A DNA stretch of 64,000 bases, from NCBI RefSeq assembly GCF_005502275.1, contig NZ_SWLZ01000012.1, positions 59,080 through 123,079 of the forward strand. The letters run 5' to 3'. Below the pieces are notes generated by a model that did no database searches, was not told where the DNA came from, and worked only from the letters and a program-made list of their open reading frames with translations. The first letter of the stretch is position 1. Each line of letters opens with the position of its first letter. This document shows, piece after piece, positions 18,090 to 27,059 of the stretch. The translations under genes and the position numbers were made by a program. This DNA comes from Robertmurraya siralis. GTDB lineage: Bacteria; Bacillota; Bacilli; Bacillales; Cytobacillaceae.

Positions 18090-18971
18090 CTATTTAAATG
18101 TTTCGACGATCACTTTCGCTGTATTAGCAATTAACTCATCATTGTAAGTGGCTTCCACTTCATCTTTGCTCGACATAATCACCATAATGATTGGCTTTCG
18201 CTCAGGCGGCCAGACAATCGCGATGTCATTTCGAGTTCCATAACCTCCCGCACCGCTTTTGTCACCGACGACCCAATCCTTGGGAACTCCAGCCCGAATA
18301 AGTGAATCCCCTGTCGTATTTCCCTTCAACCAATCTTGAAAAATATCTTTCTTAGATTGGGAGAGAAATTCATCTATTCCAACATATTGAAGGTTTTTAG
18401 CAAGGGCCTTTGGTGTACTAGTATCCCTAGAATCACCAGGTGTTGCTTCATTTAATTCCGTTTCATAACGATCGACACTTGTTGTTTGATCACCAATTTT
18501 TCTCAAAGCCTGCTGTAACCCCTTAGGTCCCCCGAGCTCCTCAAGCAAAAGGTTTCCTGCTGTATTGTCACTGTATTGAATCGCTGCTTCTGAAATTTCT
18601 AATAAATTCATACCCGTTTGAACATGCTTTTCTGTAATCGGTGAGTATGTAACAAGATCATTTGTCGTAAAGGTCTTCAATTTCTTTAGTTCACTAATAG
18701 TAGACTTTTGCAGAATAAATGCTGCTGCAAATGGTTTAAAAGTAGAAGTATATGCAAATCTTTCATCGGCCCGATAGTTAATCGTCTTATTCGTTTCTGT
18801 ATCAATTACATAAACACCTAACCGGGCTGCAAATTCTTCTTCAAGCTGTTTAAATTGCTCTGTTGTGGAATCCACTCGTACTTCTGTTTTTGCTGCTTCC
18901 TCACTGCATCCAGTAACAGTGAAAAAAAATAATAATGTCATTGCTTTATATAGTCGTTTTTTAAGCTTCAT
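18090..18971 (-). CDS. bla: Class A beta-lactamase (lipoprotein form)
   Basis: 293 residues. Signal peptide with lipobox TVTGC (Cys22), as in BlaP-type Bacillus penicillinases. Active-site motifs are all present: STFK (Ser76, Lys79), SDN (134-136), ETELN (Glu170, Asn174; the omega loop) and KSG (238-240; Ser instead of Thr). It hydrolyses beta-lactams at the outer membrane face or after release. The promoter (19027-19055) overlaps BlaI-like dyads and faces blaR1. First gene of a three-gene operon with two PBPs. Confidence 0.95.
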   Translation of the reverse strand: MKLKKRLYKAMTLLFFFTVTGCSEEAAKTEVRVDSTTEQFKQLEEEFAARLGVYVIDTETNKTINYRADERFAYTSTFKPFAAAFILQKSTISELKKLKTFTTNDLVTYSPITEKHVQTGMNLLEISEAAIQYSDNTAGNLLLEELGGPKGLQQALRKIGDQTTSVDRYETELNEATPGDSRDTSTPKALAKNLQYVGIDEFLSQSKKDIFQDWLKGNTTGDSLIRAGVPKDWVVGDKSGAGGYGTRNDIAIVWPPERKPIIMVIMSSKDEVEATYNDELIANTAKVIVETFK

Positions 18972-18991
18972 TGTTCATTTCCTCCCTATTT

Positions 18992-19007
18992 GATTACGTT
19001 AGTAATC
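18992..19007. promoter_or_regulatory. BlaI-like operator dyad 1
   Basis: GATTACGTTAGTAATC, an imperfect inverted repeat between bla and blaR1. It shares the half-site pattern of the other two dyads and lies downstream of the bla promoter. Confidence 0.65.
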
Positions 19008-19009
19008 TG

Positions 19010-19023
19010 ACTACATTTGTAGT
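19010..19023. promoter_or_regulatory. BlaI-like operator dyad 2
   Basis: ACTACATTTGTAGT is a perfect inverted repeat of the TACA/TGTA type bound by BlaI and MecI. It ends at the first base of the blaR1-side TATAAT (19023-19028). Confidence 0.8.
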
Positions 19024-19026
19024 ATA

Positions 19027-19055
19027 ATACTACATACGTAATCAAATAATGTCAA
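19027..19055 (-). promoter_or_regulatory. Promoter of the beta-lactamase-PBP operon
   Basis: On the minus strand TTGACA (19050-19055), 17 bp, TAGTAT (19027-19032). Dyad 3 lies in the spacer and -10, so BlaI binding would exclude RNA polymerase. Confidence 0.8.
19029..19042. promoter_or_regulatory. BlaI-like operator dyad 3
   Basis: ACTACATACGTAAT, one consensus half-site plus one degenerate half, 19 bp from dyad 2. It covers the bla -10 region. Confidence 0.7.
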
Positions 19056-19147
19056 TTTTTTATACATCGAATTGCTAATTGATTAAGAGAATGGTAGAAT
19101 TCGAGTATTATCAAATGTTGAATAAACATGTAAGGAGGGATATTAGG

Positions 19148-20914
19148 ATGTTTTTAAATCATTTTATGATCGGTTTTATCGCTTCATCTTTTTCGATCAT
19201 CGTCATTTTAGTTATGAAAAAATTATTTAAAAATCATCTTTCTGCTAAATGGCATTATCATCTATGGTACATCCTTTTTATCGTTTTAATGATTCCATTT
19301 ATACCTCTTCACATCTTTAACATTAACGAACATTTTCATTTTCGAACGATCGAAAATGAAATTCAGACACGTTCTTTAACTGCTCAGGAAGGTCATAAAA
19401 CGGGTGAAACATTCAATTGGATTGAAGATTTTTCAGTTACGGTCAATCAGCCTGATTTATCCCTTCTGAATGTCCTACTTGCGACAATCTGGCTTGGCGG
19501 AATGCTATTTTTTGTCTGCGTCACATTGAAAGCATGGTTTTCCATTAGAAACATCAAAAAATATTCGGTCCAGTTAACCGATCGTGAGACTATAAAAGTC
19601 TTTGAAGTTTGTAAAAAAAGACTGGGAATATCAAGAAATATTAAAGTGGTAGTATCGCCTCATATTACTTCACCCATGATGTATGGGCTTTTTCAAACAT
19701 ATGTTGTCTTACCTTCCTCTTTTCAGCTATCGAAGAAGGAAATGGAACATATTTTTTTACATGAGCTAAACCATTATAAAAACAACGATATTTTAATCAA
19801 TTATTTTTCCATTGCTTTTCAAATTGTTTATTGGTTCAATCCACTTGTGTGGCTGGCATTCAAAAAGATGCGTCTTGATCGTGAAATTGCTTGCGATATG
19901 GCTGTTCTACAATCATTGGAATCAGATGCTCACCATGATTATGGATACACGCTTATCAATTTTATCGATAAAGGTATGTTCAAAAGAAAATTTACTTTGG
20001 CAAACCTTTTAAACGGCTCCAAGGAGCAGATGAAAAAGAGAATAGAACAAATTGCCTCCTATTCACCGCAATCTAAAAGCTCAAAGTGGAAAAGCTTTTT
20101 CATCTTTAGCTTCATAAGTATAGTGATCGCAACTCAATTACCGTTCATCTCTGTTTTTGCTGAGGAAAACAATCGCTACTATAACATCGAGGATAAAACG
20201 GTATATGAAGATTTAAGTAAATATTTTTCAGGCTTTGAAGGAAGCTTTGTTTTATACGATCAAAATAAAGATCAGTACCGCATATACAATGAGGATAAAA
20301 GTTCATTAAGAGTATCGCCAGACTCCACTTATAAAATTTATAGTGGTTTAATTGCCTTAGAATCCAATATCATTACACGGGACTCTTCCACCCTTACATG
20401 GGACGGAAAAGAAAACCCCTATCCAGCATGGAATATGAATCAAGATTTAGAGTCTGCCTTAAAAAATTCTGTCAATTGGTATTTTCAACAGTTAGATAAA
20501 GAAAATAGTCTTGAAACGATCGAAACCTTTTTAAAAGAGCTGGGTTATGGAAATGAAAATATATCTGGAGGAATTGATTCATTTTGGCTTGAATCTTCTC
20601 TAAAGATTTCTCCTCTCGAACAAGTCAACGTTCTTCACGATTTCTATACAAATCATTTTTCCTTTAATGAAGATAACGTCAATACAGTTAAGGACGCTCT
20701 CCGTTTGGAGGAAAAACCTGGGCGGGTTCTCTCAGGCAAAACAGGGACAGGAAATGTAAACGGAGTAAATATTAGAGGATGGTTTGTTGGATACGTTGAA
20801 ACGGATGACAATACTTTTTTCTTCGCAAGTTATATTGAAAATCATGGAAATGCAGCAGGAAGCAAAGCTGCAGAAATTGCCTTATCGATCTTAGCAGATA
20901 AAGGTATATATTAA
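19148..20914 (+). CDS. blaR1: BlaR1 beta-lactam sensor/protease
   Basis: 588 residues from the ATG at 19148, 8 bp after AAGGAGGG; the frame is open further upstream without a ribosome binding site. N-terminal membrane part with an M56 metalloprotease (zinc motif HELNH at 205-209), a last membrane segment near 315-335, then an extracellular penicillin-binding sensor domain with STYK (Ser393) and a C-terminal KTGTG. Acylation of the serine by a beta-lactam activates the protease, which leads to loss of BlaI repression. It faces the bla operon and is followed 29 bp later by blaI. Confidence 0.94.
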   Translation: MFLNHFMIGFIASSFSIIVILVMKKLFKNHLSAKWHYHLWYILFIVLMIPFIPLHIFNINEHFHFRTIENEIQTRSLTAQEGHKTGETFNWIEDFSVTVNQPDLSLLNVLLATIWLGGMLFFVCVTLKAWFSIRNIKKYSVQLTDRETIKVFEVCKKRLGISRNIKVVVSPHITSPMMYGLFQTYVVLPSSFQLSKKEMEHIFLHELNHYKNNDILINYFSIAFQIVYWFNPLVWLAFKKMRLDREIACDMAVLQSLESDAHHDYGYTLINFIDKGMFKRKFTLANLLNGSKEQMKKRIEQIASYSPQSKSSKWKSFFIFSFISIVIATQLPFISVFAEENNRYYNIEDKTVYEDLSKYFSGFEGSFVLYDQNKDQYRIYNEDKSSLRVSPDSTYKIYSGLIALESNIITRDSSTLTWDGKENPYPAWNMNQDLESALKNSVNWYFQQLDKENSLETIETFLKELGYGNENISGGIDSFWLESSLKISPLEQVNVLHDFYTNHFSFNEDNVNTVKDALRLEEKPGRVLSGKTGTGNVNGVNIRGWFVGYVETDDNTFFFASYIENHGNAAGSKAAEIALSILADKGIY

Positions 20915-20943
20915 AGATTTATGGATGAGGAGGAGGATTGTTG

Positions 20944-21324
20944 GTGAAGAATATTCCCAACATTTCAGAATCAGAATGGGAAGTAATGAATATTCTTTGG
21001 AATAAATCGCCATTAACGGCCAACGAAGTTATTGCTTCTCTGCAACAAACAACTGATTGGAAGCCTAAGACGATTCGCACCCTTTTAGATCGTCTCGTTC
21101 ATAAAAACGTCGTAGGTGTCAATCGAAATCAAAAAGTATACACTTTTTATCCTTTGTATTCTCAAGATGAATGCCAACGTGCTGAAACGGAATCATTCGT
21201 AAAAAGAATATACGGCGGAGCTGTAAAATCGATGCTTGTTCAATTTATTGAGGAAGAATCTCTTTCAGATGATGATATTAAGGAATTGCGAAAGATTCTC
21301 GATGAAAAGCCTAAAGAGAAATAA
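20944..21324 (+). CDS. blaI: BlaI/MecI-family penicillinase repressor
   Basis: 126 residues from a GTG 7 bp after AGGAGG; two upstream TTG codons are too close to the ribosome binding site. Winged helix sequence NISESEWEVMNILWNKSPL then KTIRTLLDRLVHKNVVG is diagnostic of the family. The C-terminal helices dimerise and contain the site cut after BlaR1 activation in relatives. It should bind the three dyads at 18992-19042 and repress both bla-pbp-pbp and blaR1-blaI. Confidence 0.94.
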   Translation: MKNIPNISESEWEVMNILWNKSPLTANEVIASLQQTTDWKPKTIRTLLDRLVHKNVVGVNRNQKVYTFYPLYSQDECQRAETESFVKRIYGGAVKSMLVQFIEEESLSDDDIKELRKILDEKPKEK

Positions 21325-21368
21325 AAAAGAACACGTCCAGATTACAAAATCTGTTCGTGTTCTTTTTT
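21323..21368 (+). terminator. Terminator of blaR1-blaI
   Basis: AAAAAAGAACACG pairs with CGTGTTCTTTTTT around an inner CAGAT/ATCTG stem. The hairpin starts at the blaI stop codon. Confidence 0.85.
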
Positions 21369-21501
21369 GCCATTAATGTTTTCTGAAGAAGAAAAAAATT
21401 CTTTTACTCGTCGAAAAGCTAACAGACAATGCATGTTAAGAAAAGGATTTTTCCAATTATTAGCGAATATTTACTTTAATATATTGATTGGTGGTGTAGT
21501 G

Positions 21502-22647
21502 ATGATCAATAAATTTGTCATGCCTGAAGTAATATTCGGTCATAATTCCCTCCATCAGGTTGGAGAAAGTTGTATCCGACTCGGAGCAAAAAATGTACTA
21601 ATTGTAACTGATCAAGGAGTTATGGAGGCCGGCTGGGCAGACGTGGTTGAAAAAAGCTGTAAAAGTGCGGAATTAAGCTACACAAGTTTCAATGAAATTA
21701 CAACTAACCCGAAGGATTATGAAGCAGAGCTTGGTGCCAATGTTTACGTTGAGAATGAATGCGATGCAATTATCGGAATTGGTGGCGGTAGTGCTATCGA
21801 TGTAGCAAAAGCAGTTGCTATTTTAGTTACAAATGGCGGAACAATTTCAGAGTACGAAGGGGTTGATCAAATTAAAAAACCACTCCCTCCCCTTATTATG
21901 GCGGCGACAACGGCAGGATCCGGGTCCGAAGTTTCACAATTTTCTGTAATCGTTGACAGTAAAAAGAAAAAGAAAATGACGATTATTTCAAAATCGCTCG
22001 TTCCCGATATTGCAATTATTGATCCGCTCACCCTTTCGACAAAACACGACCATCTTACCGCTTCAACTGGTTTGGATGTTTTAACACATGCTATTGAATC
22101 ATATGTAAGCGTTGCCGCAACTGCGTTAACAGAGGTATATTCAAGAAATGCTATTCGACTTATCTCCCAATATTTACGGCCATCAGTAGCGTCAAAATTA
22201 AATAAAGAAGCAAAGGAGCATATGGCCATGGCAAGCCTTCAAGCCGGGCTCGCTTTTTCCAATGCAATATTGGGGGCTGTTCATGCTATGTCGCATTCAG
22301 TTGGTGGTCGATATCCGATGTTGCATGGCGATGTAAATGCCGTCCTTCTTCCTCATGTAATGGAATTTAATTTGTTAGCAGCCCCCCAAAAATTTTGCGA
22401 TATTGCTGAATTGCTTGGTGAACATATTGGAGGTTTAAGTGTATACGAAGCTGGAAAAAAAGCGATCGAGCATGTAAAACAATTATCACTTGATATTGGT
22501 GCCCCTCAATCCTTATCGGAAATGGGGCTTGAGGAAAAAATAATTAGAGAATTAAGCTGTCTTGCCTTGAACGATGCTTGCATGATTACGAACCCCCGTG
22601 ATATTAAGGAAGAAGATGTAGAAAGGCTTTTTCATCAAGCATTATAA
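21502..22647 (+). CDS. Iron-containing alcohol dehydrogenase
   Basis: 381 residues from the ATG at 21502 (GGTGGTG upstream); the frame opens at 21367 but the additional N-terminus is not family-like. Class III dehydrogenase: GGGSAIDVAKAVA binds NAD and the metal-binding region contains GAVHAMSHSVGG and PMLHGDVNAVLLPHV, with the conserved Asp and His ligands. It interconverts an alcohol and aldehyde with NAD(H). It precedes a histidine kinase and an NtrC-like regulator with a 15-bp gap, which suggests that the three are co-transcribed. I found no sigma-54 promoter directly upstream. Confidence 0.9.
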   Translation: MINKFVMPEVIFGHNSLHQVGESCIRLGAKNVLIVTDQGVMEAGWADVVEKSCKSAELSYTSFNEITTNPKDYEAELGANVYVENECDAIIGIGGGSAIDVAKAVAILVTNGGTISEYEGVDQIKKPLPPLIMAATTAGSGSEVSQFSVIVDSKKKKKMTIISKSLVPDIAIIDPLTLSTKHDHLTASTGLDVLTHAIESYVSVAATALTEVYSRNAIRLISQYLRPSVASKLNKEAKEHMAMASLQAGLAFSNAILGAVHAMSHSVGGRYPMLHGDVNAVLLPHVMEFNLLAAPQKFCDIAELLGEHIGGLSVYEAGKKAIEHVKQLSLDIGAPQSLSEMGLEEKIIRELSCLALNDACMITNPRDIKEEDVERLFHQAL

Positions 22648-22662
22648 GGGGGGGATTATTCC

Positions 22663-24291
22663 GTGAATACACAAGAAAGAATGATCGAATTATTAACTGG
22701 AATTCAATCGTCAAAAAGGAATTATTACACAGAATTAAAAGAAACCGTCCACGAGCTTGAAAAGAAAAACATCCAGTTAGAAATTATTAATGAGATCATG
22801 AGAAGCTTTAATGTCGACATGTCCATAAATGATATGCTAGAAAAAATGCTTGGAAAATTAAAAACTATTTTTCCAATTAATCGAATATCACTTTTCTTGA
22901 AAGTCGAAAATACCCTCACTCTTTCACACTGCTATCCATCAGATTCGCACTTTTTTGTGCAAGGAATGATTATTCCAAAACAGCAAGGCTTGTACTGGAC
23001 CGTTTTAAAAACGGGTCAAGCACGCCTTATCTACATTGAAGAAAGCGAGGAAATGTTCGAGGTACAGGCTTTGCGCAAAATCGATCTCACAAGCTGTCTT
23101 TTATTGCCTTTAAATTATAAAGATAAAACGATTGGTATTCTGCTATTAGGGAGCAAGGAAAAGCTCGAACTATTGGAGACTGATCTCACGTTCTTCCAAC
23201 AGCTCTCCAATCAAATTGCTGTTTGTTTAGAAAACGCACGTCTCTTCAATGAGGTGCTGCAAAGAAAGAAACAGTGGGAAGAAACTTTTCAAGCCGTATT
23301 TGATGCAATTTTCATCATTGATTTAAATGGCATCATTCTTCAAGCAAATAAAGCAGCACAACAAATATTTTCCCATTCCGAAAAGCTGGAAGGACGTTTA
23401 ATTCATGATTTCCCATTCAAACAAGGCGACTACCAGTTTCAATTTTCGCCTATTTTAAATATCCCCTCATCCGGGGAGCTCCTTATTGCCAAAAGGATTT
23501 GTGAATATTATTGCTACCCTATTCTGGATGAACATGGCGCTCAATATGCGTCGATCATTTATATTAAAGATATTACCGCAAAAAAACAGATTGAAGCACA
23601 GTTGCTCCAATCTGGGAAGCTCGCGGCGATTGGGGAAATGGCTGCTGGTGTAGCGCATGAATTAAATAATCCCTTAACTGCAATTATGGGGAATGCACAA
23701 CTTTTAAATAGAAAATTAAATCTAAAAGATGTTCAATTAAAGCAACTGCTTGAAGACATTCATGAATGTGGAAAAAGAAGTAAAAATATCATTCGCAATC
23801 TTCTGACCTTCTCTCGACAGGAGCAGTATCGCTTTGAAAAGTGCTCCGTAAATGATGCTGTTGCACAAGTATTGAGCATCATTGGCAATCAATTGCACAA
23901 ACAAACAATTGAATTAGAAACGAAGCTCGATCATAAACTTCCATTTATTGATGGAAACTTGCAACAAATTGGGCAGATTATTTTAAATTTATTATTAAAT
24001 GCCAAGGATGCGATTGAAGGCTGTGAGCATCCGAAAAAGATTTTGCTTGAAACTTTTCAAGAACAAGGAAACGTTATCCTTGCTGTAACAGATAATGGCT
24101 GCGGCATCGAGGAGCAAACTATCTCTGAAATTTTTAATCCCTTTTTTACGACAAAAACAGATGCAAAAGGAACAGGTCTCGGTTTATCAGTTAGCCTTGG
24201 TATTGCCGAAGCCCATGGTGGAACGATCAAGGTAATAAGTAAACAGCATCAAGGTAGTACATTTAAGCTGATTCTTCCAATTAAGGAGTGA
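22663..24291 (+). CDS. Sensor histidine kinase (GAF-PAS-HisKA-HATPase, NtrB-like)
   Basis: 542 residues, GTG start after AAGGGGGGG. Order: coiled coil (1-45), GAF domain (about 46-195), PAS domain (about 203-310), HisKA with VAHELNNP (His332) and ATPase with LLNAKDAIEG, DNGCGIE and GTGLGLS. No transmembrane segment, so it senses a cytoplasmic signal. The kinase should phosphorylate the NtrC-like protein encoded 4 bp downstream. Together with the alcohol dehydrogenase genes on either side, a small alcohol or aldehyde, or redox state, is a plausible signal (inference). Confidence 0.92.
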   Translation: MNTQERMIELLTGIQSSKRNYYTELKETVHELEKKNIQLEIINEIMRSFNVDMSINDMLEKMLGKLKTIFPINRISLFLKVENTLTLSHCYPSDSHFFVQGMIIPKQQGLYWTVLKTGQARLIYIEESEEMFEVQALRKIDLTSCLLLPLNYKDKTIGILLLGSKEKLELLETDLTFFQQLSNQIAVCLENARLFNEVLQRKKQWEETFQAVFDAIFIIDLNGIILQANKAAQQIFSHSEKLEGRLIHDFPFKQGDYQFQFSPILNIPSSGELLIAKRICEYYCYPILDEHGAQYASIIYIKDITAKKQIEAQLLQSGKLAAIGEMAAGVAHELNNPLTAIMGNAQLLNRKLNLKDVQLKQLLEDIHECGKRSKNIIRNLLTFSRQEQYRFEKCSVNDAVAQVLSIIGNQLHKQTIELETKLDHKLPFIDGNLQQIGQIILNLLLNAKDAIEGCEHPKKILLETFQEQGNVILAVTDNGCGIEEQTISEIFNPFFTTKTDAKGTGLGLSVSLGIAEAHGGTIKVISKQHQGSTFKLILPIKE

Positions 24292-24295
24292 AATA

Positions 24296-25735
24296 ATGGC
24301 AGAAATTTTAATCGTTGATGATGAGAAGGAAGTTAGCACATTTCTTTCTCATCTGTTAAATGATAAAGGACACTCTATGACTATTTGTTCTAGTGGTTTG
24401 GAATTCGATTCAAACATACAAAAAAAACAATTCCAATTGGCATTTCTTGATGTGAAACTGCCTGATCGAAATGGTCTTGCGATTTTGAAAACATTAAAGG
24501 CGGTGCAGCCTGCTTGTAAAGTAGTCGTCATGACTGGGTATGCCACCATTCAAACAGCTGTGGATGCGATTAAATTTGGTGCAAATGACTTTATTGAAAA
24601 GCCTTTTGATGATATTAAAGATATTGAAAATTTGACGGAGCAGATTTTACAAAATGAAAATGGTTCTAATCACGCTGAAATTGATAAATTAGCGCAACAA
24701 TTGAATTGTTTTATCGGCAACAATAAAGAAATGATACAAGTATTCAAATTAGCTCACAAATTAGCTCAGAAAAATATCCCGATCCTTATAGAGGGAGAAA
24801 CCGGAACAGGCAAGGAGATCCTTGCCCGCTTTATTCATCATGCAAGCTTGCGTAAAAACTATCCTTTTGTCGGAATAAATTGCGGTGCCATTTCAGAAAA
24901 TTTGCTAGAAAGCGAACTATTTGGTCATGAAAAGGGAGCATTTACCGGTGCTACGAAAGAGAGAAAGGGATTCTTTCAACTTGCAGGCAAAGGCACTTTA
25001 TTTCTTGATGAGATTGGAGAAGCTTCATTGACTACACAAGTGAAGCTTTTACGAATATTGGAGACAGGCGAATTTATAAAAGTTGGCGGCGAAATGACTG
25101 AGTTTAGCCTTGCCAGAATTATCGCTGCGACCCATGTTGGACTTGAGGATGCTGTCAAAAATGGTTTATTTCGTGACGATCTCCTTTATCGTCTTGATGT
25201 AGTGAAGCTAATGATCCCACCGCTGCGTCTTCGCTCTGAGGACATTCCTCTTTTCATTGAATTTTATCTACAAAAGGAGCAGTTGAACTTTACTTTTACA
25301 AAAGAAGCACTTGATTGTCTTCGTTTTTATACATGGCCAGGAAATATTCGTGAGCTAGTTAATGTTATTAAAAGAGCCGTCGCTTTTGCTGAAGAGGAAA
25401 CAACAATGATTACAGCGGATTATCTTCCGGAAAGAGTTCGAAATGTGAGCGCTCGTGATAGCAGGACAAATAATCCATCCTTTCCAGCTTATCACCATAC
25501 CACCTTTGAACAATTTTTACACAATTGGTCAGAAGAAATATTAAAAATGTTATATGTACAAAAAAGCTCAGACCTAAATAAAGTGTTTGAAATGATGAAT
25601 ATACTTGAAGCTAAAGCAACACAAACTTTTATTGAAAAAGCTTTAAAGAATACAGTTGGAAATCGAAAAAAAGCAGCAGAAGAACTGGGGATTACGTTGC
25701 GAAAATTACGCTATTATTTAAATGAAAAAAAATGA
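24296..25735 (+). CDS. NtrC-family response regulator, sigma-54-dependent activator
   Basis: 479 residues. Receiver domain with phosphorylation site Asp52 (AFLDVKLPD), AAA+ domain with Walker A GETGTGKE (167-174) and the sigma-54 contact loop GAFTGA (214-219), and a Fis-type helix-turn-helix at the end (VGNRKKAAEELGITLRKLRY). It should be activated by the kinase encoded just upstream and drive open-complex formation at -24/-12 promoters. The consensus sigma-54 promoter before the zinc alcohol dehydrogenase at 26822-26839 is the obvious target. Confidence 0.93.
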   Translation: MAEILIVDDEKEVSTFLSHLLNDKGHSMTICSSGLEFDSNIQKKQFQLAFLDVKLPDRNGLAILKTLKAVQPACKVVVMTGYATIQTAVDAIKFGANDFIEKPFDDIKDIENLTEQILQNENGSNHAEIDKLAQQLNCFIGNNKEMIQVFKLAHKLAQKNIPILIEGETGTGKEILARFIHHASLRKNYPFVGINCGAISENLLESELFGHEKGAFTGATKERKGFFQLAGKGTLFLDEIGEASLTTQVKLLRILETGEFIKVGGEMTEFSLARIIAATHVGLEDAVKNGLFRDDLLYRLDVVKLMIPPLRLRSEDIPLFIEFYLQKEQLNFTFTKEALDCLRFYTWPGNIRELVNVIKRAVAFAEEETTMITADYLPERVRNVSARDSRTNNPSFPAYHHTTFEQFLHNWSEEILKMLYVQKSSDLNKVFEMMNILEAKATQTFIEKALKNTVGNRKKAAEELGITLRKLRYYLNEKK

Positions 25736-25765
25736 GGAGTGCAAGAATAAAACCTTGCACTCCTC
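25734..25765. terminator. Bidirectional terminator between response regulator and adh
   Basis: GAGGAGTGCAAG and its perfect complement form a 12-bp stem between two convergent genes; a run of T follows on the minus strand. Confidence 0.85.
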
Positions 25766-25768
25766 TTG

Positions 25769-26782
25769 TTAATTCATCTTTAAAACAACTCGACCGTTTA
25801 TCTTTCCATTTATCATTCGCTCAAATACTTTATTTACATCGTCTAAGGAAGCGGTTTCAATTTGGCAGCGGATTTTCCCTCTAGCTGCAAAATCGAGTGC
25901 CTCCTGCATGTCCTTTCTAGTTCCTACAATTGAACCTTTCACTGTGACTCCATTTAAAACAGTATTAAAAATCGGAATAGGTAGATCATCATGTGGAAGA
26001 CCTACAACAACTAGTGTTCCACCTCGTTTAACAGAACGATACGCTTGCTCGAAAGCCTTTTGTGTGACTGCAACACTAACTGCTGCTTGCACGCCCCCTA
26101 CCTTTGCCTGAATTGCTGCCGCCGGATCCTCCTTCAATCCATTGACAGTAAGATCTGCGCCTAATTCTTGCGCCAACTGCAATTTTTCATCCTGAATATC
26201 AACAGCAATAACATTAAACCCCATCACTTTTGCATATTGCAGTGCTAAATGGCCTAAACCACCAATCCCATAAATAGCTACCCAATCTCCTGGTTTTGCT
26301 TCAGATACCTTTAATGCTTTATAAGTCGTCACACCAGCACAAAGGATTGGGGCTACTTCAACGGGATCAAGTCCTTCTGGAATTCTTGCTACGTAATCTG
26401 CTGGAGCCTTACAATATTCGGCATAGCCGCCATCAACAGAGTATCCCCCGTTTTCTTGTTTAAGACAAAGCGTTTCACGTCCGCTCAAGCAGTATTCACA
26501 TTCTCCACAAGCAGAGTAAAGCCATGGAATCCCAACTCGATCGCCTATCTTTAATGATTTTACTCCATCACCGACCGCCTCAACGATTCCAACCCCTTCA
26601 TGACCAGGAATTAAAGGCAACTTAGGTTTTATCGGCCAATCACCATGGGCGGCGTGAAGATCTGTATGGCATACCCCACATGCCTCAAGCTTCACTAGTA
26701 CTTCTCCGTAATTTAAAGTTGGTTTTTCCACTTCCTTGATCTCCAATTGTTTCTTAAATTCATTGACAATTGCCGCTTTCAT
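25769..26782 (-). CDS. adh: Zinc-dependent alcohol dehydrogenase (AdhA type)
   Basis: 337 residues. The ATG at 26782 is spaced properly from AGGGGG; the ATG at 26791 lies on top of it. Catalytic zinc ligands are in CGVCHTD and GHEG, the structural zinc site is [15 protein letters not shown], and the NAD domain has GIGGLGHLA. This is the usual Bacillus alcohol dehydrogenase of about 340 residues, converting ethanol or related alcohols to aldehydes. The promoter region has a consensus sigma-54 element and two perfect palindromes upstream, a control mode unlike the sigma-A genes around it. Confidence 0.93.
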   Translation of the reverse strand: MKAAIVNEFKKQLEIKEVEKPTLNYGEVLVKLEACGVCHTDLHAAHGDWPIKPKLPLIPGHEGVGIVEAVGDGVKSLKIGDRVGIPWLYSACGECEYCLSGRETLCLKQENGGYSVDGGYAEYCKAPADYVARIPEGLDPVEVAPILCAGVTTYKALKVSEAKPGDWVAIYGIGGLGHLALQYAKVMGFNVIAVDIQDEKLQLAQELGADLTVNGLKEDPAAAIQAKVGGVQAAVSVAVTQKAFEQAYRSVKRGGTLVVVGLPHDDLPIPIFNTVLNGVTVKGSIVGTRKDMQEALDFAARGKIRCQIETASLDDVNKVFERMINGKINGRVVLKMN

Positions 26783-26821
26783 CGTTTCCATTCCCCCTGT
26801 TTAAAAAAGTTCACTATTTTT

Positions 26822-26839
26822 ATGCAATTACTGTGCCAA
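26822..26839 (-). promoter_or_regulatory. Sigma-54 (-24/-12) promoter of adh
   Basis: The minus strand reads TTGGCACAGTAATTGCAT: GG at -24 and GC at -12 separated exactly as in the consensus TGGCAC-N5-TTGC. The start site would fall about 20-30 bp before the adh ATG. Confidence 0.88.
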
Positions 26840-26919
26840 CTCATCAGTTCAAATAATTGTTGTTGTTTCAATAATAATGAGAGGCCTTCCTCTTTCATTT
26901 TTAAAAAAGAAACGATAAA

Positions 26920-26936
26920 TCGGCCAAATTGGCCGA
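26920..26936. promoter_or_regulatory. Palindrome, candidate activator site for adh
   Basis: TCGGCCAAATTGGCCGA is a perfect 8+1+8 inverted repeat about 80 bp upstream of the sigma-54 promoter, the usual place for an NtrC-type enhancer. Confidence 0.6.
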
Positions 26937-26940
26937 ATTT

Positions 26941-26954
26941 TCGTAAAATTACGA
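26941..26954. promoter_or_regulatory. Second palindrome upstream of adh
   Basis: TCGTAAAATTACGA, a perfect 6+2+6 inverted repeat 4 bp from the previous one. The two differ in sequence, so they may bind different proteins or only one may be an enhancer. Confidence 0.4.
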
Positions 26955-27059
26955 TTAAACAAAAACTTTAATCTGTGAAAGTTAACATGGCTAAAAAATA
27001 TTTATTAAATTGAATAAACATAGTATGATAATAATTAAAAAATAGGAAGAGGTACGTCG

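Noticed and set aside
21368..21501. A sigma-54 promoter for the iron alcohol dehydrogenase
   Set aside because: No TGGCAC-N5-TTGC-like element is present on the plus strand.
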